This document shows positions 17,280 through 25,412 of a stretch of DNA of 64,000 nucleotides, piece after piece; the first letter of the stretch is position 1, and each line of letters starts with the position of its first letter. Source of the DNA: Streptomyces sp. NK08204 (GTDB lineage Bacteria; Actinomycetota; Actinomycetes; Streptomycetales; Streptomycetaceae); the NCBI RefSeq assembly GCF_020400585.1, contig NZ_JAINVF010000010.1, forward strand, positions 1 to 64,000, read 5' to 3'. The notes beneath the pieces are model-generated. The model was not told the origin of the DNA, did not search any database, and saw only the letters and a list, made by a program, of their open reading frames with translations. A program made the translations under genes and the position numbers.

Positions 17280-17486
17280 TCAGTGCCCGGAGGCGTACGG
17301 CAGGAAGGTCGCCCAGGCTGTGGGGGTGAGGGCGATGCGGGGGCCGGTGGGGTTCTTGGAGTCGCGGACGACGATCCGGCCGGGGACAGCCGTCACCTGG
17401 ACGCAGTCGGGTCCGTCGGCTGTGCTGTAGCTGCTCTTCATCCACTCCACGCTGGCGTCCGCTCCTCCTGACGCCTTAAGCGTCAT
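17280..17486 (-). CDS. DUF397 domain protein (solo)
   Basis: A 68-residue DUF397 protein, with the typical WMKSSYSTADGPDCVQVT and VVRDSKNPTGPRIALTPTAW stretches. Streptomyces DUF397 proteins usually lie directly downstream of an XRE-type helix-turn-helix regulator and are thought to work with it, as in the BldB/WhiJ-like systems. Here no such regulator precedes it: the 310 bases upstream contain no supported gene. It may be an orphan partner of a distant regulator or a relic of a lost pair. Start ATG 17486 lies directly before the conserved domain. Confidence 0.82.
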   Translation of the reverse strand: MTLKASGGADASVEWMKSSYSTADGPDCVQVTAVPGRIVVRDSKNPTGPRIALTPTAWATFLPYASGH

Positions 17487-17796
17487 GTCTCTGCGTCTCC
17501 CAACACCTTTTTACGAAGGCCAACGACTCCCGGGGCTGAGAGCCTGGGCTCGGATGACCCCGTAGCGGGTGTCCACGACCTGCGCTGATGATCCATGCTC
17601 GATGTCCGTGCCCCGGTGGCACGGCGGCTGGGGCGGCTGGCCGTAAAGGACCACAGGGCCCGGCGCATTCCGCGCACCGCACCCCGGCCGCTGCCGTGAC
17701 TGCTCTCTTCTGCCGTCCGTGACGGTCGGCCCACGCCAGATGGCCTGAGCGTACGTGCGAAAGAAAGGGGTGATGATCGGCGAGACCGGCGCCCGG
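17487..17796. other. Gene-free interval upstream of DUF397 gene
   Basis: In this 310-base stretch both strands were read and no frame looks like protein. It must carry the DUF397 promoter on the - strand and the 3' end of the SRPBCC operon. No convincing hairpin or regulator remnant was seen. Confidence 0.6.
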
Positions 17797-18282
17797 TCAC
17801 ACCACCGGGCCCGTCCGCCGGTCGCCCACCCGTTCCGCGAGGCAGGTCATCGCGCGGGACAACTCGGACGCCGTACCCGACGTGACGACCGCCGGGGCCC
17901 GTCCCGGGACGCGGAGCCGGACACCGCCGGTCAGCGCCACCCTGGTGCCGCCGCCCGGCCCCGGCACCGGGGCCGCCGCCATCCCGATGATCAGGAACCG
18001 GCTCTGCAGCCAGCACCAGCCCGGCCGGACGAAGCCGCGCAGGTGCGCGCGGAAGCCGTACTTGCTGCGGGCCAGCGCCTCGACCCGGTCTCCCGCGACC
18101 CGCAGCACCCGTACCCTCCGCATGTCCGGCTGGAAGCGGCCGAACTCGCCCTCCAGGTCCGCCATCACCGCCCACACCTCCTCGAACGGGGCGGGCAGCA
18201 CCTCCTCGGCGATCCGCGCGCCGCGGATGCCGGCCGCCATGATGCGCAGCCGCTCCACCGGGTCGATCTCGTGCGTCGTCAT
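17797..18282 (-). CDS. SRPBCC (START/Bet v1-like) family protein
   Basis: A 161-residue protein with the SRPBCC pattern: RIAEEVLPAPFEEVWAVMAD at the start of the fold near residue 22, then a beta-rich region and a C-terminal helix (SELSRAMTCLAERV). These proteins bind hydrophobic ligands; the ligand is unknown. ATG 18282 overlaps the sigma factor stop (ATGA), so translation is coupled. It is last in the three-gene operon DUF3995, ECF sigma, SRPBCC. Confidence 0.8.
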   Translation of the reverse strand: MTTHEIDPVERLRIMAAGIRGARIAEEVLPAPFEEVWAVMADLEGEFGRFQPDMRRVRVLRVAGDRVEALARSKYGFRAHLRGFVRPGWCWLQSRFLIIGMAAAPVPGPGGGTRVALTGGVRLRVPGRAPAVVTSGTASELSRAMTCLAERVGDRRTGPVV

Positions 18283-18788
18283 GAGGACCATGCCTTTCGG
18301 AAGCTCATCCGGGCCCGGTGCAGCCGGGACTTGGCGGTGCCTGCCGGGACGCCGAGCAGCGCGGCTACGGCCTCCTCGTCCAGGCCCTCCATGTCCCGCA
18401 GCATCAGGACGGCCCGGTGGGCAGGGGAGAGCCGGGCCAGTACGTCGTCGATGTCCGCGGCGAGCTGCGGATCACCGCGCTCGGGTACGTCGGCCAGCTC
18501 GGCGGGGTGGGCCCGCGCCGCCCGCTGGGCGATCCGTACCGCCTCCCGCACGGCGATGGCCCGCACCCACCCGTACAGCGCCTGCGGATCCTTCAGGGAC
18601 CGCAGCGACCGGAACACGGCGAGCAGGGTCTCCTGGGTGGCGTCCGGGCCGTCGGCGAGCGCGATGGGGGTGCAGATCCGGGCGATGTACGGGGTGAGGT
18701 GGTCCAGGAGTTCGTGCAGCGCGAGCGTGTTCCCGGCCCTCGCCGCCCGCGCCAGGGCCACTCCCCGGTCCCTGCGGTCAGTGGTCAC
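18279..18788 (-). CDS. ECF-family RNA polymerase sigma factor
   Basis: A 169-residue sigma-70 family protein with only regions 2 and 4. Region 2 includes GPDATQETLLAVFRSLRSLKD and the ALYGWVRAIAVREAVRIAQR segment. Region 4 is LSPAHRAVLMLRDMEGLDEE followed by the HTH AALLGVPAGTAKSRLHRARM. No anti-sigma gene is adjacent; instead a small membrane protein precedes it and an SRPBCC protein follows. Either might sense a signal, as seen for ECF groups with membrane partners (inference). GTG 18788 overlaps the upstream stop by about 11 bases. Confidence 0.88.
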   Translation of the reverse strand: MTTDRRDRGVALARAARAGNTLALHELLDHLTPYIARICTPIALADGPDATQETLLAVFRSLRSLKDPQALYGWVRAIAVREAVRIAQRAARAHPAELADVPERGDPQLAADIDDVLARLSPAHRAVLMLRDMEGLDEEAVAALLGVPAGTAKSRLHRARMSFRKAWSS

Positions 18789-19233
18789 GGAGGAATTCTT
18801 TCCGGGGGGTCACCAGGCGGGTGGCGGCCGACCAGCCGAAGCCGAGGCAGAGCGGGGTGTAGAGGAGCAGATTGAGCCAGTAGAACACCGGACCGGCCCC
18901 GTTGCCGATGCCGAGCGCCCACACCAGGCCGGCCAGCCCACGGACCAGGAGTCCCGCAGCGACGGCGAAGGACACCAGCCCGGCGAACCGCCCGCCCCGG
19001 CCGTACGCGCGTGCGAGGACGGCGGCCGTGGCGCTGAACAGCACCAGCGCCAGCGGCAGCACGACACGCGGCGCGAAGGGCACGACCGCACCGATGACCG
19101 CGAGCGACAGCGCTCGCTGGTCGGGCGCGGGCCAGGTCAGCCCGGTGGCCCAGTAGACGTGGGCGAGGCCGTCCACGGCGAGCAGGCCGGCGACTGCCCG
19201 GCCCGCCCGCTGTCGTGCGTTGATGTCGACCAC
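18778..19233 (-). CDS. DUF3995 membrane protein
   Basis: A 151-residue membrane protein with four hydrophobic segments. The first includes the signature DGLAHVYWATGLTWPAPDQR, typical of DUF3995; function is unknown. GTG 19233 is chosen because a GGGGGGA ribosome binding sequence lies just upstream, whereas the longer TTG start at 19260 lacks one. It heads the operon with the ECF sigma factor, so it could be a membrane sensor or anti-sigma substitute, but no evidence shows this. Confidence 0.75.
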   Translation of the reverse strand: MVDINARQRAGRAVAGLLAVDGLAHVYWATGLTWPAPDQRALSLAVIGAVVPFAPRVVLPLALVLFSATAAVLARAYGRGGRFAGLVSFAVAAGLLVRGLAGLVWALGIGNGAGPVFYWLNLLLYTPLCLGFGWSAATRLVTPRKEFLRDH

Positions 19234-19497
19234 GAGTCCCCCCGGAGTGTTGGTGAACAACCGACACCCCGAGGAGGAGGCACCCCGGAAGGACGTTCCC
19301 TGTGGGCCGCGTCACATCATCACCGGACCGGAGGACCCGGGGCAGCACCTGCGATCGTTCCCGGCACAGCACCTCCAGCTGCGCCGAACCGGTGGCTGAC
19401 AGAGCCATCGTGGCCTCCGGCCTCCGCCGGCCTCCGCGGCCGGGGGCCGACGCCCCGTCGGCAAAGGCGCCCCCGGGGCGGGCGTAGCGTAGGGGTC

Positions 19498-20490
19498 ATG
19501 ACGAAGTACGGATCCTTTCCCGGTGCCCGTCCCCGTCGGCTGCGGACCTCGCCCGTCATGCGGCGGATGGTCGCCGAGACGCGTCTGCATCCCGCCGACT
19601 TCATCCTCCCGGCGTTCGTGCGCGAGGGCGTGAGCGAGCCGGTGCCGATCGCCGCCATGCCCGGCGTCGTCCAGCACACGCGCGACAGCCTGAAGAAGGC
19701 CGCGCTGGAGGCCGTGGAGGCCGGCGTCTCCGGGATCATGCTGTTCGGCGTGCCGGAGGAGAGCAAGAAGGACGCCCTCGGGACGCCGGGGACCGACCCG
19801 GACGGGATCCTCCAGGTCGCCATCCGGGACGTACGGGCCGAGGTCGGCGACGACCTGCTCGTCATGTCGGACCTGTGCCTGGACGAGACCGTCGACCACG
19901 GCCACTGCGGCGTGCTCGACGCGCAGGGACGCGTGGACAACGACGCCACCCTGGAGCGGTACGCCGAGATGGCCCAGGTGCAGGCCGACGCAGGCGCGCA
20001 CGTGGTCGGCCCGAGCGGGATGATGGACGGCCAGATCGGCGTCATCCGTGACGCACTGGACCAGATCGGCCGCGAGGACGTGGCGATCCTCGCCTACACC
20101 GCCAAGTACTCCTCCGCCTTCTACGGCCCCTTCCGTGAGGCCGTCGCCTCCTCGCTCCAGGGCGACCGGAAGACCTACCAGCAGGACCCCGCCAACTGGC
20201 GCGAGTCCCTGCGGGAGCTGGCCCTGGACCTGGAGGAGGGCGCGGACATGGTGATGGTGAAGCCGGCCGGGCCGTACCTCGACATCCTCGCGCGCGTCGC
20301 GGACGCCGTGGACGTGCCGGTCGCCGCGTATCAGATCTCCGGCGAGTACTCGATGATCGAGGCCGCCGCCGAGAAGGGCTGGGTGGACCGGGACCGGGCC
20401 ATCTTCGAGACCCTGACCGGCATCAAGCGCGCCGGTGCGCGGAACATCCTCACCTACTGGGCCACCGAGGCCGCGCAGAAGCTGCGCTGA
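19498..20490 (+). CDS. hemB: Delta-aminolevulinic acid dehydratase HemB
   Basis: A 330-residue porphobilinogen synthase that joins two 5-aminolevulinate molecules. It starts MTKYGSFPGARPRRLRTSPV. Signatures are the active-site lysines in AYTAKYSSAFYGPFREA near residue 200 and VMVKPAGPYLDI near residue 255, and the metal-site segment SDLCLDETVDHGHCGVL near residue 124. It serves the same pathway as hemA, hemC and hemD, 2 kb upstream on the same strand, but is separated by an inverted operon, so it has its own promoter. The 260 bases upstream carry no gene; low-complexity GGCCTCC repeats lie at 19410-19440. Confidence 0.97.
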   Translation: MTKYGSFPGARPRRLRTSPVMRRMVAETRLHPADFILPAFVREGVSEPVPIAAMPGVVQHTRDSLKKAALEAVEAGVSGIMLFGVPEESKKDALGTPGTDPDGILQVAIRDVRAEVGDDLLVMSDLCLDETVDHGHCGVLDAQGRVDNDATLERYAEMAQVQADAGAHVVGPSGMMDGQIGVIRDALDQIGREDVAILAYTAKYSSAFYGPFREAVASSLQGDRKTYQQDPANWRESLRELALDLEEGADMVMVKPAGPYLDILARVADAVDVPVAAYQISGEYSMIEAAAEKGWVDRDRAIFETLTGIKRAGARNILTYWATEAAQKLR

Positions 20491-20618
20491 CGCCCGGCGC
20501 CGCGCACGCCGCGCCTTCTTGGTCCGGATCGCGGAATACCGGGTGTAGGCGGCACGTACATCCCTAGGCTGACGGGACGGTGGTACACGCCGCCCCGCAG
20601 CCGAAGGAGAGCCGTCCC

Positions 20619-21821
20619 ATGCCCCTGGCCGAGCCCGCACCGACCCGTGCCCCCGTCCCGCCGCTCGCCGCGCGTGCCCGCACGGTGGGCGGTTCGCCGG
20701 TACGGGACATCCTCGCGGTCACCGCACGCCCCGAGGTGATCAACTTCGCGGGCGGGCTCCCGGCGCCCGAGCTGTTCGACCGGGACGGCATAGCGGCGGC
20801 GTTCCACGACGCCCTGGCCGAAACGCCCAGCCAGGCACTCCAGTACTCCACCACGGAAGGCGAACCGGTCCTCAGAACCACCCTGGCGTCCCGCATCACC
20901 GCACAGGGCCTGCCGACGGCCTCCGACGACATCCTCATCACCACGGGCTCCCAGCAGGCCTTGTCCCTCCTGGCCACGGCCCTGCTCGAACCCGGCGACA
21001 CGGTCCTGGTGGAAAACCCCTGCTACCTGGCGGCACTTCAGGTCTTCGGTCTGGCGGGCGCGCGTGTGGTGGCGGTGCCGGGCGACGAGGACGGGGCCGA
21101 CCCGCAGGCCCTCGCCGAGCTGGTGCGCCGGGAATCCCCGAAGCTGCTCTACCTCGTCCCCACCTTCCAGAACCCCACCGGCCGCACGATGCCCGCGCAG
21201 CGCCGCGAGGCCGTGGCGGCCGTGGCGGCCCGCCACGGTCTGTGGATCATCGAGGACGACCCCTACGGCGAACTCCGCTACGACGGCGAGCGGGTGCCCT
21301 GGATCGCCGCACATCCCGGCGCCGAGGACCGGGCCGTCCTTCTCGGCTCCTTCTCCAAGGTGATGGCCCCCGGCCTCCGGCTCGGCTGGCTGCGGGCACC
21401 CGCGGAGCTCCGGCGGGCGTGCGCGCTGGTCAAGCAGGCGGCGGACCTGCACACGCCGACACTCAACCAACTGGCGGCAGCACGCTACCTGGACGTCCTC
21501 GACACCCACGTGGAGCGGGTGCGCGCGGTCTACGGCGAGCGCCGGGACGCCATGCTCGCGGGACTCCCCGACGCCCTCCCGGAGGGCTCCGTGTGGACCC
21601 GTCCCGAGGGCGGCATGTTCCTCTGGGCGCGCCTGCCGGAGCCGTACGACACGACGGCCCTGCTGCCCCAGGTGGTGAAGCAGAACGTGGCCTACGTGCC
21701 CGGCGCACCCTTCTACGCCGACGAGCCGGATCCCTCCACCCTCCGGCTCTGTTTCGTCACACAGACCCCCGAGGAGATCGCGGAGGGCCTGCGGAGGCTG
21801 GGGAAGGGGCTGGGGCTCTGA
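20619..21821 (+). CDS. PLP-dependent class I/II aminotransferase (2-aminoadipate type)
   Basis: A 400-residue fold-type I aminotransferase. Key parts are INFAGGLPAPELF near residue 43, GSQQALSLLATALLEPGD near residue 110, FQNPTGRTMPAQRR near residue 186 and IIEDDPYGELRY near residue 210. The PLP lysine is in LGSFSKVMAPGLRLGW near residue 246. This is the LysN/2-aminoadipate aminotransferase group, related to MocR regulators but lacking the GntR domain. ATG 20619 follows AAGGAGA. It is a single-gene unit by context; amino acid specificity is unknown. Confidence 0.88.
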   Translation: MPLAEPAPTRAPVPPLAARARTVGGSPVRDILAVTARPEVINFAGGLPAPELFDRDGIAAAFHDALAETPSQALQYSTTEGEPVLRTTLASRITAQGLPTASDDILITTGSQQALSLLATALLEPGDTVLVENPCYLAALQVFGLAGARVVAVPGDEDGADPQALAELVRRESPKLLYLVPTFQNPTGRTMPAQRREAVAAVAARHGLWIIEDDPYGELRYDGERVPWIAAHPGAEDRAVLLGSFSKVMAPGLRLGWLRAPAELRRACALVKQAADLHTPTLNQLAAARYLDVLDTHVERVRAVYGERRDAMLAGLPDALPEGSVWTRPEGGMFLWARLPEPYDTTALLPQVVKQNVAYVPGAPFYADEPDPSTLRLCFVTQTPEEIAEGLRRLGKGLGL

Positions 21822-21880
21822 GGCCACGGGCGGCGTGTCGGCCCGTGCAACCCTCCGCTCGTCCCGGTGGTCATCTGATC

Positions 21881-22633
21881 ATGTCCCAGATACTCAACGG
21901 GCGAGGAGTGTCGGCGAGCTTCGACTCCGACGGCGTCCGCCTCGACCTTCGCCGCCGGCGTGTCGACATACCGCTCGCCGCGGTCCGCGAGGTGCGCACC
22001 GCCGAGGACCGCGTCGTCGAGATCGTCCTCACCGACGGCGCCACCCACCGCGTCGAGGGCGGCAACCCGACCGCCACGGCCGCCTTCGTCGCCGCCCTCA
22101 CCGCCGAACTGCCGCGGCGGCGGGACCCGGCGGGCAGCGCCCTGGTCACCACCACCGAGTACGGCGGGAACGCGGACGCCTGGGCGGCCCTGGCGATGAT
22201 CGCCGCCCTCCCGCTCGCCTACGTCGGGTACGTCGTGTGGGTCGGCGTCACCCACGGCACGCGGGTCGTCGCGGTGATCGTCGGCACCCTGCCCCTCGTC
22301 TTCGGCCTGGGGGTTCTCTTCTTGACCGTCCAGGAGGCCTTCCGCCGGATCGTCCTGGCCCGGCGCGGCATCACCGTCCTCGCCCAGGCGGTCGGCAAGG
22401 ACGGCAAGAAGAACGTGGTGTACGAGTACGTCGACGCCGAGGGACGCGTGCACAAGTACAGCTGCCGGCGCAAGGCGCAGCGCACGCAGCTCGCCTACGA
22501 CCCGCACAAGCCCGAGCGGGCCGCCCACGCGATGTGGCCGCCCTTCGCCGTGCTCAAGCTCCTGACCTTCTTCATCGGTTCCTTGTTCTGGCTGTACGTC
22601 GGCGGTTATCTGTCCTTCGGGCTGCTGTGGTGA
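21881..22633 (+). CDS. Hypothetical membrane protein
   Basis: A 250-residue protein I do not recognise. The first ~85 residues look like a small beta-rich domain (ASFDSDGVRLDLRRRRVDIP) ending in a predicted helix. Two membrane spans follow at roughly residues 105-125 and 130-155, then a soluble loop with VVYEYVDAEGRVHKYSCRR, then one further span near the C-terminus (LTFFIGSLFWLYVGGYL). The loop resembles the DUF3592-type pattern in which a short beta domain sits between membrane helices. The ATG is 59 bases after the aminotransferase stop, so co-transcription is possible. Confidence 0.7.
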   Translation: MSQILNGRGVSASFDSDGVRLDLRRRRVDIPLAAVREVRTAEDRVVEIVLTDGATHRVEGGNPTATAAFVAALTAELPRRRDPAGSALVTTTEYGGNADAWAALAMIAALPLAYVGYVVWVGVTHGTRVVAVIVGTLPLVFGLGVLFLTVQEAFRRIVLARRGITVLAQAVGKDGKKNVVYEYVDAEGRVHKYSCRRKAQRTQLAYDPHKPERAAHAMWPPFAVLKLLTFFIGSLFWLYVGGYLSFGLLW

Positions 22634-22678
22634 CGTGAGGGGGCAACGCCGCGGTGTCGGATCCACGATCCTTGAACC

Positions 22679-23713
22679 ATGCGTGCCGCCCGCCTGATCC
22701 GCATGGCGCTACTCGTCCAGTCGAGCCCTGGTCTGACCGCCGCCGCCCTTGCCCGGGAGCTGGACGTCTCCGAGCGCACGGTGATCCGCGATGCCCAGGC
22801 TCTGCAGGAGGCGGGCGTTCCCATCCGGTCCGAGCGCGGTCGCGCGGGCGGCTACCACCTGGCGCCGGGCCACCGGACCCGGCTCACCACGCTCCACCCC
22901 ACCGAGGCGGAGACGCTCTACCTCTCCGGTCTGCCCACGGCCCTGCGCGATCTCGGGCTGTCGGGCGCGGCGGGCACGGCCCGGCTGAAGCTGTCGGCCA
23001 CTCTGCTCCCGTCGCTGCGTGCGGCGGCCGAGTCGTCGGTGCGCCGCTTCCACCTCGACGCCCCGGCCTGGTTCCGTGAGCCGTCGGCACCGGAGTTGCT
23101 GCCGGAGCTGGCCCGCGCCGTGTGGTCCGACCGCGCTGTCGAGCTGGCTTACGCGCGGCCTGGCCGGGACGGTACGGCGCCGCGCAGGGTGACCCGCCTG
23201 CTGGAGCCGTACGGGCTCGTCCTCAAAGCGGGGGTGTGGTACGTCGTGGGCCGTGTCCCGGGTGAGCAGCCGGGCCGGGACGGCGCCTGGCGTACCTACC
23301 GCGTCGACCGCGTCACGGCGCTGTCCCCCGCTCCCGGCGCCGAGGAACCCTTCGTCCGCGACCCGTCCTTCGACCTGGCCGCGCACTGGCAGGCCCACGC
23401 CGCCGGGTTCGCCCGGGCGCTGCTGCGTACGACCGTCACCGTGCGCCTCACGGAGCGAGGTCTGCGGCGCCTGGCCGCCGTGGTGGATCCGGCCGGCGTG
23501 GGCGAGGCGCTGGCGTCCGCGACCGCGCCGGACGCCGCCGGGCGCGTCACGCTCGACCTGCCGGCGGAGTCGGATGACGTCGCCTTCGCCCAGCTGACCG
23601 GGCTGGGCGCGGACGTGGAGGTGCTGGCCCCGGAGGGCCTGCGCGCTCGCTTCCGCGAGCATGCGCGGGCCCTTGCTGCCCTGTACGGCGCGGAGCCGGA
23701 GAATCAGCGGTAG
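22679..23713 (+). CDS. WYL-domain transcriptional regulator
   Basis: A 344-residue regulator. A DeoR-type HTH occupies residues 1-60 (LVQSSPGLTAAALARELDVS then ERTVIRDAQALQEAGVPI). A WYL domain lies at about 135-215, with the variant motif LEPYGLVLKAGVWYVVGRV, and a WCX extension at the end binds or gates ligand. WYL proteins often respond to nucleotides or nucleic acid fragments. The gene ends 10 bases inside the convergent SDR gene. No operator was clear in its short upstream gap. Confidence 0.86.
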   Translation: MRAARLIRMALLVQSSPGLTAAALARELDVSERTVIRDAQALQEAGVPIRSERGRAGGYHLAPGHRTRLTTLHPTEAETLYLSGLPTALRDLGLSGAAGTARLKLSATLLPSLRAAAESSVRRFHLDAPAWFREPSAPELLPELARAVWSDRAVELAYARPGRDGTAPRRVTRLLEPYGLVLKAGVWYVVGRVPGEQPGRDGAWRTYRVDRVTALSPAPGAEEPFVRDPSFDLAAHWQAHAAGFARALLRTTVTVRLTERGLRRLAAVVDPAGVGEALASATAPDAAGRVTLDLPAESDDVAFAQLTGLGADVEVLAPEGLRARFREHARALAALYGAEPENQR

Positions 23714-24663
23714 TCGTCGGCCGAGCCGTCCTTCCCGCCGTACCTGACGTCCTCGAAGTACGCCCAGGCGTCCGGCTGACTGCCGTCCACGTCCCGTACG
23801 CCGTAGGTCCTGGCGAGCTCCGCGCTGGAGGTGGACTTCCCGTTCCAGCGGGCCGCGCGGTCCGGGTCGGCGGCGAGGGCGGCGACCGCGCGAGCGAGGT
23901 AGCGCGGCGACTCGGCGATGGCGAAGTCCGGTTCCTGGGCGATGGCGTCGCGCCAGTTCTCCTCCGTCACACCGAAGTGGGTGAGCATCTGCTCCGAGCG
24001 CAGGAAGCCCGGCGTGACGGCGACCGCCGTGCCCCCGTACTCCGCCAGTTCCTCGCCCAGCCCGAAGGCGATCCGGATCGGGGCGTTCTTCGCGAGGTCG
24101 TAGTAGAGGTTCTCGCGGTACCGGCGGTTGGAGACCGCCGTGCCGTCGGTGACCTCCACGTGCAGCGGGGCGTCCGAGCGGATCAGGAGCGGGAGGGCGA
24201 GTGCCGCGGTGATCACGTGTGAGCGCACCCCCAGCTCCAGGATGCGCAGTCCGTCGGCGAGCGGCGTCTCCCAGCTCTTCTTGCCGAAGACGGAGTCGAC
24301 GAGCAGGTGCTCGCCGCCCCAGAGGTCGTTGACGAGGATGTCGAGCCGCCCCTGGTCGCGGTCGATCCGCTCGGTGAGGGCGCGTACCTGGTCCTCGTCC
24401 AGATGATCGGTGGGGACGGCGATGCCGGTGCCACCGGCCGCCGTGACCAGCTCCGCGGTCTCCTCGATGGTCTCCGTGGTCCGGCCGACCTCGCTGGCGT
24501 GCCCGCGGGTGGTGCGGCCGGTGACGTAGACGGTGGCGCCGGCGCGGCCGAGTTCGACGGCGAGAGCACGTCCGGCGCCGCGGGTGGCCCCGGCGACGAG
24601 CGCGATCCGGTCGGCGAGGGGGCCTTCCTGGCCGGCGTGCTGGGTGTCGATGTCCTTGTCCAT
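23704..24663 (-). CDS. SDR family oxidoreductase
   Basis: A 319-residue short-chain dehydrogenase. The NAD(P) site is IALVAGATRGAGRALAVELG near residue 20, the acidic/basic beta-2 end is YVTGRTTRG, and the catalytic YxxxK is in RENLYYDLAKNAPIRIAFG near residue 180. The cofactor binding site and NDLWGG region resemble the DHRS1-like branch. Its substrate is unknown. ATG 24663 (MDKDIDTQHAGQEG) is used; a palindrome at 24682-24707 lies just upstream. It is convergent with the WYL gene and overlaps it by 10 bases. Confidence 0.85.
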   Translation of the reverse strand: MDKDIDTQHAGQEGPLADRIALVAGATRGAGRALAVELGRAGATVYVTGRTTRGHASEVGRTTETIEETAELVTAAGGTGIAVPTDHLDEDQVRALTERIDRDQGRLDILVNDLWGGEHLLVDSVFGKKSWETPLADGLRILELGVRSHVITAALALPLLIRSDAPLHVEVTDGTAVSNRRYRENLYYDLAKNAPIRIAFGLGEELAEYGGTAVAVTPGFLRSEQMLTHFGVTEENWRDAIAQEPDFAIAESPRYLARAVAALAADPDRAARWNGKSTSSAELARTYGVRDVDGSQPDAWAYFEDVRYGGKDGSADDYR

Positions 24664-24679
24664 GTCACCACGGTGCACG

Positions 24680-25243
24680 TCAAAGGTGACAGTTCACGTC
24701 ACCCTTTTTCTGCGGTGTTCCCGGCTGCCGGCGGTGCCCTATTTGACCGGCCGAGCGCCGGCCGTCGGGCGCGTCACTGGTCTTCCACTGCCCGCGCCGG
24801 CTGAACTCCCATGACTGCAGGCTCATGTAGCGGCCCGGGGGTGGCATCTTCCCGTAGAGCACGATCGCGTCCCGCGGATCGAGCCGGTAGGTCGCGCTGT
24901 AGCCGCTCCGTGTCCGGCCGAACGCATTCACCGTCGCCGGGTCGACGTACTCGTCCGGCCAGGTCTTCACGACGGGCGACACGTACGGGGCCGCGGGGTT
25001 GTTCAGGAGGCAGTTCTTCAGCTTGGGGTAGGTGGCGTCCTTGCAGTCCTGCTCGGTGTACAGGGTCGCGTATCCCGGGTTGACCTGGAATCCGCTCTTC
25101 TGCAGGTCGGCGACCAGTCCCGTGGTGATCGGCTCACCGGCCCTGCCGGACCCGGCGCCGGCCTGCTGCTCGCCGCATCCTGCTACGGCGACAAGCAGGA
25201 CGCACGTCAAAGAACACCGGACCCCCGGCGGGACGTGGCTCAT
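24680..25243 (-). CDS. Probably truncated lipoprotein
   Basis: A 187-residue protein with a lipoprotein signal (SLTCVLLVAVAGCGEQQAG; lipobox Cys near residue 23). A plausible folded region follows, VADLQKSGFQVNPGYATLYT through IVLYGKMPPPGRYMSLQSWE. That segment looks like the start of a longer secreted family in which ...PPPGRYMS... is followed by a few hundred more residues. Here, after QSWEFSRRGQW, the reading becomes unlike protein and stops within the SDR promoter. I infer C-terminal truncation by deletion or frameshift. Start ATG 25243; ATG 25249 is also in frame. Confidence 0.6.
   Translation of the reverse strand: MSHVPPGVRCSLTCVLLVAVAGCGEQQAGAGSGRAGEPITTGLVADLQKSGFQVNPGYATLYTEQDCKDATYPKLKNCLLNNPAAPYVSPVVKTWPDEYVDPATVNAFGRTRSGYSATYRLDPRDAIVLYGKMPPPGRYMSLQSWEFSRRGQWKTSDAPDGRRSAGQIGHRRQPGTPQKKGDVNCHL
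24682..24707. promoter_or_regulatory. Palindrome upstream of SDR gene
   Basis: AAAGGTGAC (24682-24690) and GTCACCCTTT (24698-24707) form an imperfect dyad with a one-base bulge and a 7-base centre. It begins 19 bases before the SDR ATG, a position suited to a repressor operator of TetR or MarR type. It lies inside the 3' end of the truncated lipoprotein frame. Confidence 0.4.
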
Positions 25244-25358
25244 GGTCATCCCTCCTGGTCAACCCTCGGTGGTCCGATCATCACCGCGAGCCGGCAGGCG
25301 GGCCACCGCATCGGGCAGCCGGGTGACGGGCCGGGCGCCGGGTGATGCGGTCCGTACG

Positions 25359-25397
25359 CACGACGGCCCGCCCTCGATGTGAGAGCGGGCCGTCGTG
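25359..25397 (-). terminator. Terminator downstream of argS
   Basis: A 13-bp perfect stem (25359-25371 with 25385-25397) lies 16 bases past the argS stop on the - strand. Confidence 0.8.
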
Positions 25398-25412
25398 TGA
25401 GTGTCTGCGGCG

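Noticed and set aside
17476..17682. Possible small gene upstream of DUF397
   Set aside because: The product is Pro/Gly/Ala-rich, lacks helix-turn-helix features and overlaps the DUF397 start; nothing supports translation.
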